64,000 nt of DNA from Psococerastis gibbosa (lineage: Eukaryota; Arthropoda; Insecta; Psocodea; Psocidae), in assembly GCA_963971405.1 (NCBI GenBank), contig OZ020490.1:31335464-31399463 (forward strand). Reading direction: 5' to 3'. Each line of letters begins with the position of its first letter. Within the stretch, counting starts at the first letter, position 1. A program made the translations under genes and the position numbers. The notes beneath the pieces were generated by a model, which saw only the letters and a program-made list of their open reading frames with translations, made no database searches and was not told the origin of the DNA. Positions 45,701 through 54,419 of the stretch are shown here, in pieces.

Positions 45701-45953
45701 CATTAATTATTGAAACAAAAATGACGGATTAATAACAAGTGGAATAGCTGCCTTATCCACACATAAATTATAGGCTAATTATAGCTAATCTACAGTATAC
45801 ATATAAGCGTCATTTAAAAAGTCTTCAAGTCACTTCCTCTAGTACGTTGATAAATTATATAGCCTAAAAAATTATTTCTGTACTTACAAACAGTCTTTTT
45901 TGGGAAGACTTGGTGGGCTGCTTGCTCACGCGAGTTTCCGTTAGAAAAGCCAT
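27711..45953 (-). CDS. KIF19: KIF19, kinesin-8-type motor
   Basis: Thirteen coding exons (minus): 45888-45953, 45272-45340, 40490-40652, 38981-39132, 37971-38120, 37426-37635, 35733-35990, 35154-35342, 32006-32204, 30457-30596, 29536-29749, 28944-29234 and 27711-27874. Phases agree at every junction; the product is 754 aa if it stops at the TGA in the last exon. KIF19 is a plus-end kinesin that depolymerises microtubules and sets cilium length. Seen: N-terminal strand [11 protein letters not shown]-loop [10 protein letters not shown] at 109-118; [20 protein letters not shown]; switch [10 protein letters not shown] at 220-228; switch [12 protein letters not shown] at 259-268; [20 protein letters not shown] at 281-300; and [20 protein letters not shown]. 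Residues about 357-600 are heptad-rich coiled coil ([17 protein letters not shown]), then a serine- and proline-rich tail. Introns carry many MITEs, SINEs and LINE relics. The C-terminal end is the least certain part. Confidence 0.93.
28192..28630 (-). pseudogene. LINE reverse transcriptase thumb fragment
   Basis: On minus the text starts [20 protein letters not shown], the thumb motif of CR1/Jockey-group reverse transcriptases, and continues to [16 protein letters not shown]. About 145 codons, largely open. In KIF19 intron 12 (27875-28943). Confidence 0.7.
29993..30163. mobile_element. Intact copy of the CCGGTATTATAATCGCC MITE
   Basis: A 171-bp element with near-perfect inverted ends (GCAGCCTGATCGAGGCGATT). 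It is the uninterrupted reference for the interrupted copy at 16628-17192. KIF19 intron 10. Confidence 0.85.
31480..31780 (-). pseudogene. Decayed LINE C-terminal fragment
   Basis: Across two frames the minus strand gives [15 protein letters not shown] and, after a shift, a [13 protein letters not shown] piece. This resembles the RLGHS...LLxCP region after the RNase H domain in I/LOA-group LINEs. KIF19 intron 9. Confidence 0.45.
32694..33787 (-). pseudogene. hAT-like transposase C-terminal relic, one frameshift
   Basis: The 272-codon open frame has a segment [20 protein letters not shown] then [13 protein letters not shown], which resembles the hAT dimerisation region (the NADSER/NVERxFS block). 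It then shifts one base near 32985 into a lysine/glutamate-rich tail ([20 protein letters not shown]). The N-terminal part is cut off at about 33850 by a SINE. In KIF19 intron 8, same strand as the gene. It could be a decayed domesticated copy, but nothing shows use. Confidence 0.6.
33852..34000 (-). repeat. SINE1 copy abutting the hAT-like relic
   Basis: Reverse copy of the family body (GGGCTTTATAGCC, GGGCATGTAAAGCAGGTGGT). The tRNA-like head is truncated. KIF19 intron 8. Confidence 0.65.
34440..35115 (+). pseudogene. Two decayed LINE C-terminal tails
   Basis: At 34440-34700 a frame reads [18 protein letters not shown], a diverged form of the WLGHVxRM tail. At 34985-35115 the text [12 protein letters not shown], with frameshift to FRAAVV and [10 protein letters not shown], is the extreme C-terminus of another LINE. 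A relative of the second piece lies reversed at 37725-37905. KIF19 intron 8. Confidence 0.5.
36012..36354. mobile_element. MITE with GCCCCGGTACACAC ends and TTA duplication
   Basis: The left end GCCCCGGTACACAC is inverted at the right end GTGTGTACCAGGC; TTA flanks both sides (36009-36011, 36355-36357). Length 343 bp. A three-base TTA duplication fits PIF/Harbinger. KIF19 intron 6. Confidence 0.6.
36404..36533. mobile_element. Partial hAT-type MITE (homolog of 41640-41835)
   Basis: It shares TTAATTTATTACGCTCTGAT and AAATGGGCTGGATC with the copy at 41640-41835 and ends CTGTCCCTG. Preceded by (TAC)n repeats. No clean duplication seen. KIF19 intron 6. Confidence 0.55.
37018..37425 (-). repeat. 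Tandem 150-bp partial duplications of KIF19 exon 6 and its donor site
   Basis: Units start at 37121, 37271 and 37421 (the last is the true exon end), exactly 150 bp apart, with a fourth partial unit from about 37018. Each unit repeats coding text for KEGKLF(M/I)[10 protein letters not shown] plus the following donor (GTAAGT or GTACGTAAG) and about 25 intron bases. Because 150 is divisible by 3, the frame stays open from the true exon through the first extra unit. Units carry a 10-bp insertion (AATTCCAAAC on +) absent from the real exon. Confidence 0.9.
37725..37905 (-). pseudogene. LINE extreme C-terminus, reversed relative of 34985-35115
   Basis: Minus-strand text [20 protein letters not shown] aligns with [20 protein letters not shown] of the other copy. 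Frameshifts are present. KIF19 intron 5. Confidence 0.5.
38299..38531. mobile_element. Palindromic MITE with TA duplication
   Basis: Ends TGAGTCGTCTAGTATC and its near complement, followed by GCCAATGTAATTTTTGATCA on both arms. TA lies at 38297-38298 and 38532-38533, as in Tc1/mariner-type insertions. Length 233 bp. KIF19 intron 4. Confidence 0.65.
39589..39827 (+). repeat. SINE2 copy with 13-bp target duplication
   Basis: ACCGTAGGTACGT flanks both sides (39576-39588, 39828-39840). The body includes CCCAAGTGGTTCGAAATCCA (box-B-like GGTTCGAAATCC) and ends in a (TAC)n tail. KIF19 intron 3. Confidence 0.88.
40140..40327 (-). pseudogene. LINE C-terminal zinc-knuckle fragment
   Basis: Minus text [20 protein letters not shown] then [14 protein letters not shown] matches the end of the fragment at 26530-27150. 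It abuts MITE A5. KIF19 intron 3. Confidence 0.7.
40329..40459. mobile_element. Palindromic MITE A5
   Basis: Ends GGCGGGGTTTCCATTGACCT and near complement; arm TTGCAGAATGACATCGACGT; centre AGACATTCAAGACTTATTAA (read on -). Left flank TTA, right flank ATA. It ends 31 bp from the 3' border of KIF19 exon 3 (40490), inside intron 3. Confidence 0.75.
40790..40885. repeat. Short tandem duplication (about 60-bp unit)
   Basis: CGTCCGAGTAGTTG with surrounding text (AATTTGTTTT...) occurs twice about 60 bp apart. In KIF19 intron 2, adjacent to a candidate unused exon. Confidence 0.55.
40911..41005 (-). other. Candidate alternative KIF19 exon or decayed coding piece
   Basis: On minus a frame reads [20 protein letters not shown], then EHTLHQ followed directly by GTAAGT, a strong donor. 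It lies in KIF19 intron 2, but exons 2 and 3 already join in frame as [15 protein letters not shown], as in the kinesin fold, so it is not needed. No clear acceptor was identified. Confidence 0.25.
41626..42247. mobile_element. MITE with TTAAGAGTGTACAGCCCGTAGG ends, itself interrupted
   Basis: The right end CCTACGGGCTGTACACTCTTA (42227-42247) mirrors the left end, which is split by the hAT MITE at 41640-41835. Interior blocks GATGCATGAAGTAGTC and AAATTGTAGTTTTTTCATAA are shared with 57833-58178 and a decayed copy at 46850-47160. KIF19 intron 2. Confidence 0.75.
41640..41835. mobile_element. hAT MITE with exact 8-bp duplication GTGTACAG
   Basis: CAAGGACGGATAC starts and GGATCGCCCCTG ends the element. 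GTGTACAG is at 41632-41639 and 41836-41843. Long G and C runs inside form a perfect hairpin (GGACGGATACAGGGG and complement). Confidence 0.85.
43217..43425 (-). repeat. SINE1 copy, nearly full length
   Basis: The body (GTAAGAGAGGGCTTTATAGC, AACTCCGCTAGGTTGG) and tRNA-like head (GTAGAGTAGTGGTACAGACT) are both present on minus; box B is mutated. The (TTTA)n tail is at 43217-43230. KIF19 intron 2. Confidence 0.75.
43752..44000 (-). pseudogene. LINE C-terminal tail (RTE-like)
   Basis: Minus text [20 protein letters not shown] then [20 protein letters not shown] is a well-known tail of RTE-like LINE ORF proteins, here open for about 75 codons. KIF19 intron 2. Confidence 0.78.
44396..44616 (+). 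repeat. SINE1 copy, best preserved
   Basis: Box-A-like GGCGTAGTGGTACAG and box B GGTTCGAGTCCC are followed by the family body and a (TTTA)n tail. It is the clearest evidence that the family is tRNA-derived. KIF19 intron 2. Confidence 0.82.
45616..45752. mobile_element. Palindromic MITE A6
   Basis: GGCGGCTATTCCACTTGTCA and near complement; the arms share TCATTTGTGCAT with A1 and A13 but lack their GGAGACTATTATGTAG module. Right flank TTA, left flank TAC. KIF19 intron 1, 136 bp from exon 1. Confidence 0.7.
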
Positions 45954-46178
45954 TCTCTCTTCGGAATTACGTTTTCTTCTTTTTACGCGATTTTAACTTC
46001 CGCATAGATGGATAGGTGTATACAGAGCAGCGAGAATCGAGACAAAAACTTTAAAAACTTGCCATATCGGAGCGTTCGGAAGACAAACAAGCAGTGGTGT
46101 TGGTGGGTTAATGCACCTTCCACAACTTCGTAACTCCTTACTATCCTGCCCCCACCCTACATGTAGTACAATGCGTAA

Positions 46179-46315
46179 GGCGGCGTTTCCACCGACCTCG
46201 TTTGTGAAAGCTACCGTGATATTGACGTGGTGGCAGACATTAAAGACAGTCTAATGTCTGCTAATACGTCAATATCACGGTAGCTTTCACAAACGAGGTT
46301 GTTGGAAACGCCGCC
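46179..46315. mobile_element. Palindromic MITE A7, flanked by TAA
   Basis: Arms GGCGGCGTTTCCACCGACCT, then TGTGAAAGCTACCGTGATAT, then TGACGTGGTGGCAGACATTA. TAA flanks both sides (46176-46178, 46316-46318). Same ends and core as A2 and A15 but a different arm. About 220 bp upstream of the KIF19 start codon. Confidence 0.82.
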
Positions 46316-46510
46316 TAAGCAAGGGAACGAAAAAATAATGACAATGCAACGATTTGAAAGAGCTACCTTCCGGGCGAGTGTCAGAGACTATACCACTAGG
46401 CTATAAATTGACCTTGAATTAAATACGTGGCAAAACTGTGTTGATATTCACACACACTTCGTAACAAACAATAAATGTTTTGATGAAACCTTTTATGTAC
46501 AGTTGCGTTA

Positions 46511-46653
46511 GGCGGGTATTCCATATACGTACAACGTCAATGAAAATTATGAAATTGAAGGTGGTAGCAGAATTTTTAGTATGTCTTTAATGTCTGCTAC
46601 CACCTTCAATTTCATAATTTTCATTGACGTTGTACGTATGTGGAATGGGCACC
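46511..46653. mobile_element. Palindromic MITE A8, flanked by TTA
   Basis: Ends GGCGGGTATTCC; arm ACGTACAACGTCAATGAAAA; core AAGGTGGTAGCAGA. TTA at 46508-46510 and 46654-46656. The arms are almost perfectly complementary. Confidence 0.82.
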
Positions 46654-47644
46654 TTAGTAAAACCATTTTTTATGAATTCTTCATCTGGTTACTTTAGTAT
46701 CTCTGTGGAACGAGAAACTAATTAATTTCGTCAAAAGTACACACAATCATTCCTCGTCAACAAAAAAATTTTGAAATTCTGCTGTATCATTTGTTTACAA
46801 AATATTTGGAAAGTTACTTTAGAAAATTAGCACCCCAACATTTGTTGATTTTCTTGACTTTTTATTTTTATTTAATTAACAAAGCAAGTCATTAAAGATT
46901 TGGCTCGAGCAAGTTGTAGAAGACTACTTCATTCATCATATAATAGGATATATTAAATTTTTGGTACCTTAGTTCTTTCACAAAAGCCATTGGGGACTAA
47001 ATTTTTTATTATTATTATTCTTTAAATTTTGGAAAAACTACGAACCAGGAAAGTAAAAATACTCGATGCCAATTTTTTTTTTTTGTAACTTGCTGAGTTA
47101 ATGAAATAAAGAATAAAAAGTATTTAATTTTGGGGGGGGCGGCAATTTCCTCTTAAGTTTTTAACGTTTATTTTAAGTATAAAGGTCATACAGTAAGGTT
47201 TATAATTTATTATTTGCTCACTCAAATGAAATGCCACAAAGGCACGAGTAACTTAATCTACTGTATAAACACTAACCGTCGCAAAACGTTTCAAAAAGAC
47301 TATTAGGTTTTTAGTACAGTCAGTTCGTTTGATGTCGAGTACCGTGGATACAACGACCGCACTGAAGCGTAGCCCACCAACTGAGATTGTGGTTTGGAGG
47401 GGTGGCATGTGTGCCCTTTCTTCACACCGCCCAGCCAACAATCAATACGCCACCCCCACAAGAGAATTTAGTTTATCGCCTACACTGCAGGACAGACACG
47501 CGAGAAACGTTAGCTTAATGTGTAGACACCGCCCCAAACTTATAACTTTAGATAATTGAAGGATTGGTTTACACGTTGAAATTGTTTATTATGTGACCAT
47601 GAATCAGAAAAAAGAAGCGGCACGAGTGAAGCGGTCCTAGCTTT

Positions 47645-48046
47645 GGCACATATTCCACCGACCGGCTAGGGCTAAATACAAAAACGGTGACGTGGTAGCA
47701 GACATTCAAGACTTAGGCGGGGTTTCCACCAACCTCACATTGCAGAATGCAATTGACATTGACGGAAATGTTTGTTTTACTCTATGCCATAGGCCCTAGT
47801 TAAAATTTATCAATGATCATAGAGTAAAATCACAAACAAACAAAGTAAAATTAAAAAAATGGCGTCATGGGATATGTTAATTACAAACATTTTTATAGAT
47901 TTCTATACAAAGAAAAACAAACATTTCCATCAATGTCATTTGCATTCTGCAATGCGAGGTCGGTGGAACCCCGCCTAAGTCTTGAATGTCTGCTACCACG
48001 TCACCGTATTTGTATTCAGCCCTAGCCGGTAGGTGGAATATGCGCC
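47645..48046. mobile_element. Composite palindromic MITE A9
   Basis: Outer arms with GGCTAGGGCTAAATACAAAA and inner element 47716-47975 (GGCGGGGTTTCCACCAACCT). The inner part encodes MASWDMLITNIFIDFYTKKN on +. Flanks TTT and TTA. Confidence 0.82.
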
Positions 48047-49134
48047 TTACCAATTAATCTAATAGTAGAGGTGCCGTAATAGATAGAATAGTTCCACGGT
48101 AGCTGTATAATTCTACTAGTGTTCAATTTCGGCTCTTTTTCCCTATCCTAAAGCATTGGATTGATCGATGAGACATTTGCATTGGGGTATGCCTTGCTTA
48201 TAGTTTATTCAAAAAATATTTTTGCCTTCAAAAAGAAGGAGCTGTTCAGTTTTGTTACTCTACTTAGCACCTAGACTATACCTTTAGGTTCCACAGAAAA
48301 AATATTTTTTCGTAATCATTCATGAAAATTGAGCATACTATAATATTATTATTTTGGCCCTGAAGCAAACTCTTAAGGGGGAAGAGACCTAGTTCTAGAC
48401 TATGCAATCGTACCATCGATCATTTCAGTGCTTTGGGATAGGGAATGGCTAAAAAAGGAGACCAATGCTACTTTAACCATTATGAAATATTATGCATACC
48501 TCTGATCAAATATGACGGACTAATGTACGCCATGTAGAAGAGTGTAGCAATTCAATAACCACTGTGGACGGGGAAATTAAAAAAAATTATAAAATATAAG
48601 ATTTTGTATTAGGTATTTACTTGTGATTTTGAAATAAAAATCATGAATAGTCAAATTTGACTTCACCGCTATTGAATTAGCTGTGAAGCCATTCATTGAA
48701 CTTGGAAGTAAACCTTCACCTTTAAACTTGGCAGTGGTGTACACAAAAGGCTCTTTACTGGCAACATTAGCGGTGGTTGCCTCTACATCAATTATTTATT
48801 GATTTATAACCAGGCTAATTTGATTAATATATCAAGGTCACCCATGTCTGTTGCCATAATAAATTGGTACAATGTCAAAGTCAATAACTTTCACGCATTA
48901 GTCAATTAATTATAGACAGATCGTTCTACAAAGACGTAGCTATACAATAGAAAACTTGTTAGATTCAAACCATTTAGGGTCAGTAGCCCACAGACTTTCT
49001 AATCCAATGCAGCAGTAAGATATCTAAAATATTACCAAATCAATTTTTTAGCGGACAAAAAGAGTTTATACAAGAAAACAAACTCTACCCAAAATTAATC
49101 AGATATGTATTACCATTTCCTTTTAACTTGGTAA

Positions 49135-49510
49135 GGTGCCCATTCCATTGACCGGCTAGGGCTATTTCCAACAACGGTGACGTGGTAGCAGACATTCAAG
49201 ACTTAGGTGGCGTTTCCAACGACCTCGCATTGCAGAATTGACGGAAATATTTATTTTCCAATAGTTAAAATTGATCAATGATCATACAGTAAAATCACAA
49301 ACAAAAAAATTAAAATTAAAAAATGGCGTCATGGGATGTGTTAAGTACAAACATTTTAATAGATTTCTATAAAAAGAAAATTCTAATTTCGGTCAATGTC
49401 ATTTGCATTCTGCAATGCGAGATCGGTGGAAACGCCACCTAAGTCTTGAATGTCTGCTACCACGTCACAGTTGTTGGAAATAGCCCTAGCCGGTCAATGG
49501 AATGGGCGCC
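49135..49510. mobile_element. Composite palindromic MITE A10
   Basis: Outer arms with GGCTAGGGCTATTTCCAACA; inner element 49206-49439. The inner part encodes [19 protein letters not shown] on +. Flanks TAA and TTA. Confidence 0.82.
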
Positions 49511-49732
49511 TTAATAAGTAGACCTAGTAGAGGAATTCACTGTGTTTGGTTTACCCTAAGTAGGAAACTGAGGGAACATAGAAAAATAGAACTGAATTGA
49601 CACTGAAAAATAATGCGATAAGGAAGCGTATTTCCCAACATTCCCATTTTACCCAACCCGAATGTTGGGGAACTGCACTTGGGGAATCGTAAACGGCCAT
49701 ATTTGTTATTGTTTAGCTTTTATATTTTACTT

Positions 49733-49738
49733 TTTATT
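49733..49738 (-). terminator. Candidate ELP6 polyadenylation signal
   Basis: AATAAA on minus, about 330 bp past the ELP6 stop. If used, the 3' UTR contains most of the SINE at 49885-50046. Confidence 0.45.
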
Positions 49739-49884
49739 TTGTTTCATTTTAAAAATGGGGGAAGATAAAAAAATTATAAAATCATACCTAAAAAGTAAAT
49801 TCGTGTCGGGGTGGTACTACCCGTGGTACAGGAGTTTTCAGGTTGCATCAACAGCCTCCTGTTTAACCTATCGACAGTCAGGGA

Positions 49885-50046
49885 AGACTGCCGGGACCGC
49901 CGGCTTTACATGCCCTCCGAAGCATGGTAGTCAGAAGATAAATAATTGTACCACTAGAAAATTTTGGCATTCGGGTGGGACTCGAACCAGTCACCTTCTG
50001 GATGATAGTCCGAGTCGTTACCTCTACGCCATTCTGACTATTCATA
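49885..50046 (-). repeat. tRNA-derived SINE in the ELP6 3' UTR
   Basis: On minus: box A ATGGCGTAGAGGTAACGACT, box B GGTTCGAGTCCCACC, then GCTTCGGAGGGCATGTAAAG and GGCGGTCCCGG. The head differs from SINE1, but the body core is shared, so this is a second subfamily. It begins 22 bp after the ELP6 stop codon. Confidence 0.75.
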
Positions 50047-50067
50047 ATCATACCTGAACGCACTGTA

Positions 50068-53000
50068 TTACCGGATTTGCACAAAACCAGGGGCAAACAG
50101 CCGCACCCTTTTATCGAGCAATTGAAAATGATAACAATTTTCACTATCCCACGATTCATTTACATTTTTGCGTAAAACCACCAGCATTCCATGGATATCT
50201 GACGCTGATCCTGTATTAAGTCCTTTAACCTGAAAGTAGAAGAAAAAATCCTTTTAGAGCTAATTTATAATAACACCTGATCAGACAAGAAGGACGCCTG
50301 TGCACCATAACAGCAGGCACAATCGAGGGCACCAATACAAGAGGGAGACCAAGGAAGGCGTACGCAAGAGACCTCAAGAAAGATTTGAGATGCGGAACCT
50401 ACTTGGAACTAAAGAGAACGGCCCAAGAAAGGGAGGAGTGGAGAAGGAGGTGGAAAGATTTGCTGCAAACCAATCGTTAGATTGAAACCAAACAAGAAGA
50501 CAGTAACACATGAATCCGGTGTGTCACGAAATAAAGAACCGGTATGAGCGAACATTGCGTTCTATTTATCAATTAGTGTAGGTACCGATACACTGTTTTG
50601 TTCTACGCTAAAAACCCTCAATTAGCGAACGGTTTCGGTTAAAATATCATCAACAGATTCAATACGCTTGAGATTTCTAGTTAACGGTAGATTATAGTTA
50701 GACTAGGGTTCTTACCTGTATAGAAATATTGGCATGGTAGTGTAGTGAATTCGTAAATGCACATAAATCTTGGCTATCTGGCAACTGTTTAGTAAGGCAC
50801 AATAATCCCACGTTTTCCGTTACCAAACTACGCATGTAGAGTCCAAACATCATCACAGAAGGCACGTTTTCCCCTAAAAAAAATTAATCTTAATTTACGT
50901 AGAGGTAAAAGGGGACATTTTTTTTAAAATCAAATCGAAAACCTCATAAAATATCGACCCTAGAGATAAATCAATGAGGCGCCGTAAAGTAGAAGAACTT
51001 TCTAAGACAGATGTAGCCGTCTCTTTCTAAGACGATTGACCACAATTATCGAATTAGATTTGTAAAAAAAACTATTGGCGTGGTAGTCCCGAGGAAGGAG
51101 TTTAAGAACTTTGACCAATTAGTGCTAGTGAAAGCCACTTGTCATCCATATGTACATACAGTAATCAGTATAAGAGTATTTCTTCTAATTTAACGAATAT
51201 TTTTGACGGCTCTAAGGTCGATTATTTCCAGTTAAAATCGACTTCGTACAAAAAACGCGTAGTGGGGTACTCTGATTTGCTTTTTAGGGCATAACACCAC
51301 ATTTTCGCGATGATTATTGTTGATTACTGAAAGCTAAAATAAAATTGCTTCAGCATTTTAAAACTTAACTATAACAGTGAAGTATTGACCAAAAGGCATC
51401 TTGTGAAAAATAATTATAATAGATCTAGGTACCTGCTATTATTATGTCGGTAGGGTGTTCCAAAACGACTGTTACATTGTCCTCCTTTCTAAATCTTTCG
51501 ACTGCGTTCTTTGCGTTCAAGAAAATATTTTGTAATTTGGAACAATTATCTTGGAGATGAGCTTTACTTCCAAATGGATTCTCACAGAGCTATAAAAAAA
51601 ACATAAATATTGAACTAACAGTTGGTAAAAAAGAGTCGGATGAAAAAAATGAAAAGTGGAAAGGAAACGTCTCGTTGGCAAGACAATTTATATTTAAAGC
51701 AAGGATTGTAGAGTAGTGGTAGTCAGGACATGTAGAGTAGTGGTATGGACTCCGACTTTCGCCGGAAATGTTGTTGGTTCGAGTCCTACATTTTCTGGCC
51801 ATGATTCGGAGGGCATGCAAAGCCCTAACTCCGCTAGGTTGGCTTAGTAATAGAACAAAAAGTCCTTATTTATTTATTTAACTGAATTCGCTTGGCATGT
51901 TCCATCCATGAAAATCTCACAAACAATAACTGCTAGACCTGCCAATGCAAAAATGCAACATAAAATCGGCTTTAAATAAATAAACTTATGTTTCGCCGAC
52001 ACTTATTTCTTTAAAAAATGCATTTTTCTTAAGGTAAATAAACGATAAATAACCATGTATTTGTTACTTTATAATATGTAGTAGTAGTAGTGTTCGTCGG
52101 GTTAACAACGACTTAGGCCTCATATTGGGGCCCATAGAGCGACCCCGACTTGGCTGTCCTATGCCAGCCCATAGGACAGTGGACCTCCTGATTATGGTGG
52201 ATTCCGAACCACTTGGGAAACACAGTGAAGTCACACGATTAGTTCGGAGGTGACCCCAGGACAAGTCCTACCATGTTTCCCTACCGGCACTGTACACACG
52301 ACCAAGTTATCTGCAGCTTTGAACCTGCTGTGGTCCGCTGGATTTACTTTATAATGGGGAGGTTAACTTCACCTTTACCCAATAATTTAATATAAAAAAT
52401 ACCCGGGAGTCTATTTGCCTAAAGGTTTCGAGTTTTAAACAAAAACAGGTTCACTTTAGTTCCTCTAGCAAAACCCATTTCTGAAAGAATTTAAGGTTGG
52501 CCTAGTCTATAGGCGGCTAAAATGTTGCGTTATTTGGTGTTAATTGCTACAAGTTAAGGTCAGATGCCGTAATACGATTTATGATTTACGCGGAAAGAAA
52601 ATGGTAAGTAGTCTAAACGCCTCGCAAGAATTAGGTGAATCTTTTAGGGGCTTACTTTATATGAGGCTAATATAAGCCTAAGCGTATAGGCTAACTGCAG
52701 TCAAACTCATTTTGAGACAAACGCACTTGACCTTTTTCATTCAGATTCAGATTTTTCAAATGCATTTTATTGAGGAACTGAGCACGATACAGTTATACTG
52801 ATTGGACTCTAAAATAGATGAGTGCTACAGGAAGACCATGGTGCAGTTATCTCAAAATTTTAAAAAAATTGCAGTTATACGCTTTGGTTTCTATACGCCT
52901 CAATAATGCTTGCTTACTGCATGATGTTGAGCAGGATTTATAAAAATGTATTTAGGTGAAGGTCAAGTCAAGCTACTCCGCGGTACAAAAAGTGGGGTTC

Positions 53001-53913
53001 TCTTAAGCTTAAAGGATGCATTTACCAAATTTTGTTATTTTATTAGTGGTAGCTAGTTGTTGTTGTTGACAGTAGCATGTAATGCTAATGATTGCCAATA
53101 ATCGATCTATCACGGTATAGTTGATTTAGTGGTGCCACAAAGAGCCGTGCAATGAACTATTCCGCAAAATTTTCATCAAAGCCCTCCTGAAGCCGTCCAA
53201 CTTGTCGAATCTCTTGATTTCAGCCGGGAGTTTATTATAAGGACTAATTCCAAGGTCAAACACGGAATTTTTATGTTCTGAAATAAAGTTATCAGCATTC
53301 CTGGTGTCATAACTATGAACATCTTTAATTTTTTTTTTTTTTATTCAAATATGCCGGAGAAGATTCTTTCTTATATATAAAAGTCATAACATCCAGAAAT
53401 TCTTGGTCTTCAAAATTTAACCACTCTAGTTCTTGCAGCATCCTATCCTTAGAGGTGTCCCACGGTAGGTTTAAGATGCACCTCATACATTTATTTTTAA
53501 TGACTTGCATTTTTTCAAGGGCCTCCTTACTAGAACCTGAACAAGGTACTGCAATAACAGAAGTGAGGTCGAATTACAGAGTGATAAACCATTTTTTTCT
53601 GTTTCACTGGAACTTGACATTTACAGATTTACCATTATTTCTTACTTACTGCTGAAAGTCCATTTATAACATGCACTTTTCCTTGCTGCTTGTAATTTTC
53701 TAAATTGTATCCTAATTTGACTCCAACTCCGTGATAGTGACCAAATGTATGATGAAACAACACCAGTACGATCCGTTCACTGCGTTTTACGCAAGCTTCC
53801 AAAATACTCGATATTACAAAGCCTCCATCTATGCATTTATGCTCTTCTACAACTACTAAATGTTTGGCTGGCAGGGAATTCAGATTTAAAATGCTTTCAA
53901 TTGATAAATCCAT
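50068..53913 (-). CDS. ELP6: ELP6, Elongator complex subunit
   Basis: Four coding exons on minus: 53650-53913, 51433-51589, 50716-50873 and 50068-50229. Phases 0, 1 and 0 agree at the junctions, giving 246 aa (human ELP6 has 266). ELP6 forms a ring with ELP4 and ELP5 in Elongator, which modifies wobble uridines of tRNAs; these subunits have a RecA-like fold without ATPase motifs. Matches to the family: early segment SERIVLVLFHHTFGHYHGVG (human has a CFVALIQSFSHYSIVGQKLG-like stretch), GKVHVINGL, the central strand DNVTVVLEHPTDIIIAG, and the C-terminal YHFQLLDKRVRLFAPGF. No Walker A motif is seen, as expected. A SINE starts 22 bp past the stop, and a LINE tail lies in intron 3. Start codon: first Met of the open exon, MDLSIESILNLN. 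Confidence 0.88.
50300..50490 (+). pseudogene. LINE C-terminal tail
   Basis: The text GTNTRGRPRKAYARDLKKDL then [15 protein letters not shown] is a LINE ORF end, followed by a stop. Related to 10490-10645. In ELP6 intron 3, antisense. Confidence 0.7.
50930..51290. repeat. Long imperfect palindrome (GTACCCC repeat family)
   Basis: The right end (GCAAATCAGAGTACCCCACT read on -) and the blocks TTTGACGGCTCTAAGGTCGA and GTAGTCCCGAGGAAGGAG recur at many places in the window, as half or whole copies (229-945, 3805-4170, 4488-4540, 13290-13520, 21100-21330, 22275-22350, 24238-24420, 44050-44245, 57243-57330, 58700-58900). ELP6 intron 2. Confidence 0.6.
51715..51885 (+). repeat. SINE1 copy
   Basis: GTAGAGTAGTGGTATGGACT head, box B GGTTCGAGTCCTAC and a shortened body, ending in a (TTTA)n tail. 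ELP6 intron 1. Confidence 0.75.
52076..52343 (-). repeat. SINE2 copy with 12-bp target duplication
   Basis: TTACTTTATAAT flanks both sides (52064-52075 and 52344-52355). The tail is (ACT)n on minus. ELP6 intron 1. Confidence 0.85.
53110..53510 (-). pseudogene. LINE reverse transcriptase thumb and C-terminus
   Basis: Minus text: NKCMRCILNLPWDTSKDRML, YDTRNADNFISEHKNSVFDL, LGISPYNKLPAEIKRFD and LRNSSLHGSLWHH followed by a stop. This is the C-terminal end of a CR1/Jockey-group LINE with one frameshift in a poly-T run at about 53335. ELP6 intron 1. Confidence 0.75.
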
Positions 53914-54419
53914 CGATAAAAATTATAATTGACCTGAAGGCTGAAAGACAAGTATTGAATATTGATAAATGTTACTAATAAACAAATATGGCGAAGGGAC
54001 CCCATTTTCCTTTATTCTTTCTTGCGACAATTGTCTAATTGCGACAAATTTAAACAACAGTTTTGGTGGGAAGTTTGTTTACTCTCAGTGCCAAGCTATC
54101 AAGGGGGAGCGACCAAAGAACTTCTAATATAATATAGCGAAGCGACTTATACACTGTATTTGCATAATGCATTGGCACGACAGCCTAATATGAGGACTGG
54201 TGGGGGATCCCCTCTGCCTTAGATAAATAAGTAACCTCTACTCTGATTCGGATATTGAATCAGTTAAATCAGTTATATTCGTGCCATTTTCAAGCTAGCT
54301 AGGGCTAGCTTCTGGGCGTCATCATCAAATTCTGTCGTCTAAAACAAATAATATAAATAAATAACACAATCACAGTAATATCGGGTTCGTCAAAAATTCC
54401 CTAACCGAGTAGGGAACTT

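Larger units (their letters stand above)
45954..50067. other. Intergenic region between KIF19 and ELP6
   Basis: It holds the KIF19 promoter and 5' UTR (no clear motif seen), MITEs A7-A10, a decayed SINE1 head at about 46365-46415, a decayed MITE at 46850-47160, and the ELP6 3' UTR at the right. No gene recognised. Two open stretches at 47253-47559 overlap on opposite strands and have no recognisable domain. Confidence 0.6.

Noticed and set aside
3045-45953. One giant minus-strand gene with METTL3 nested in an intron
   Set aside because: Phase at the supposed junction from 27715 (phase 2) to 7857 (phase 0) fails. The 3-14.7 kb exons form a BAG-domain protein with its own start exon (14548-14685) joining in phase 0.
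49900-50046. A functional tRNA gene
   Set aside because: Box A and box B are present, but the cloverleaf is not complete and the sequence continues into a SINE body shared with other copies.
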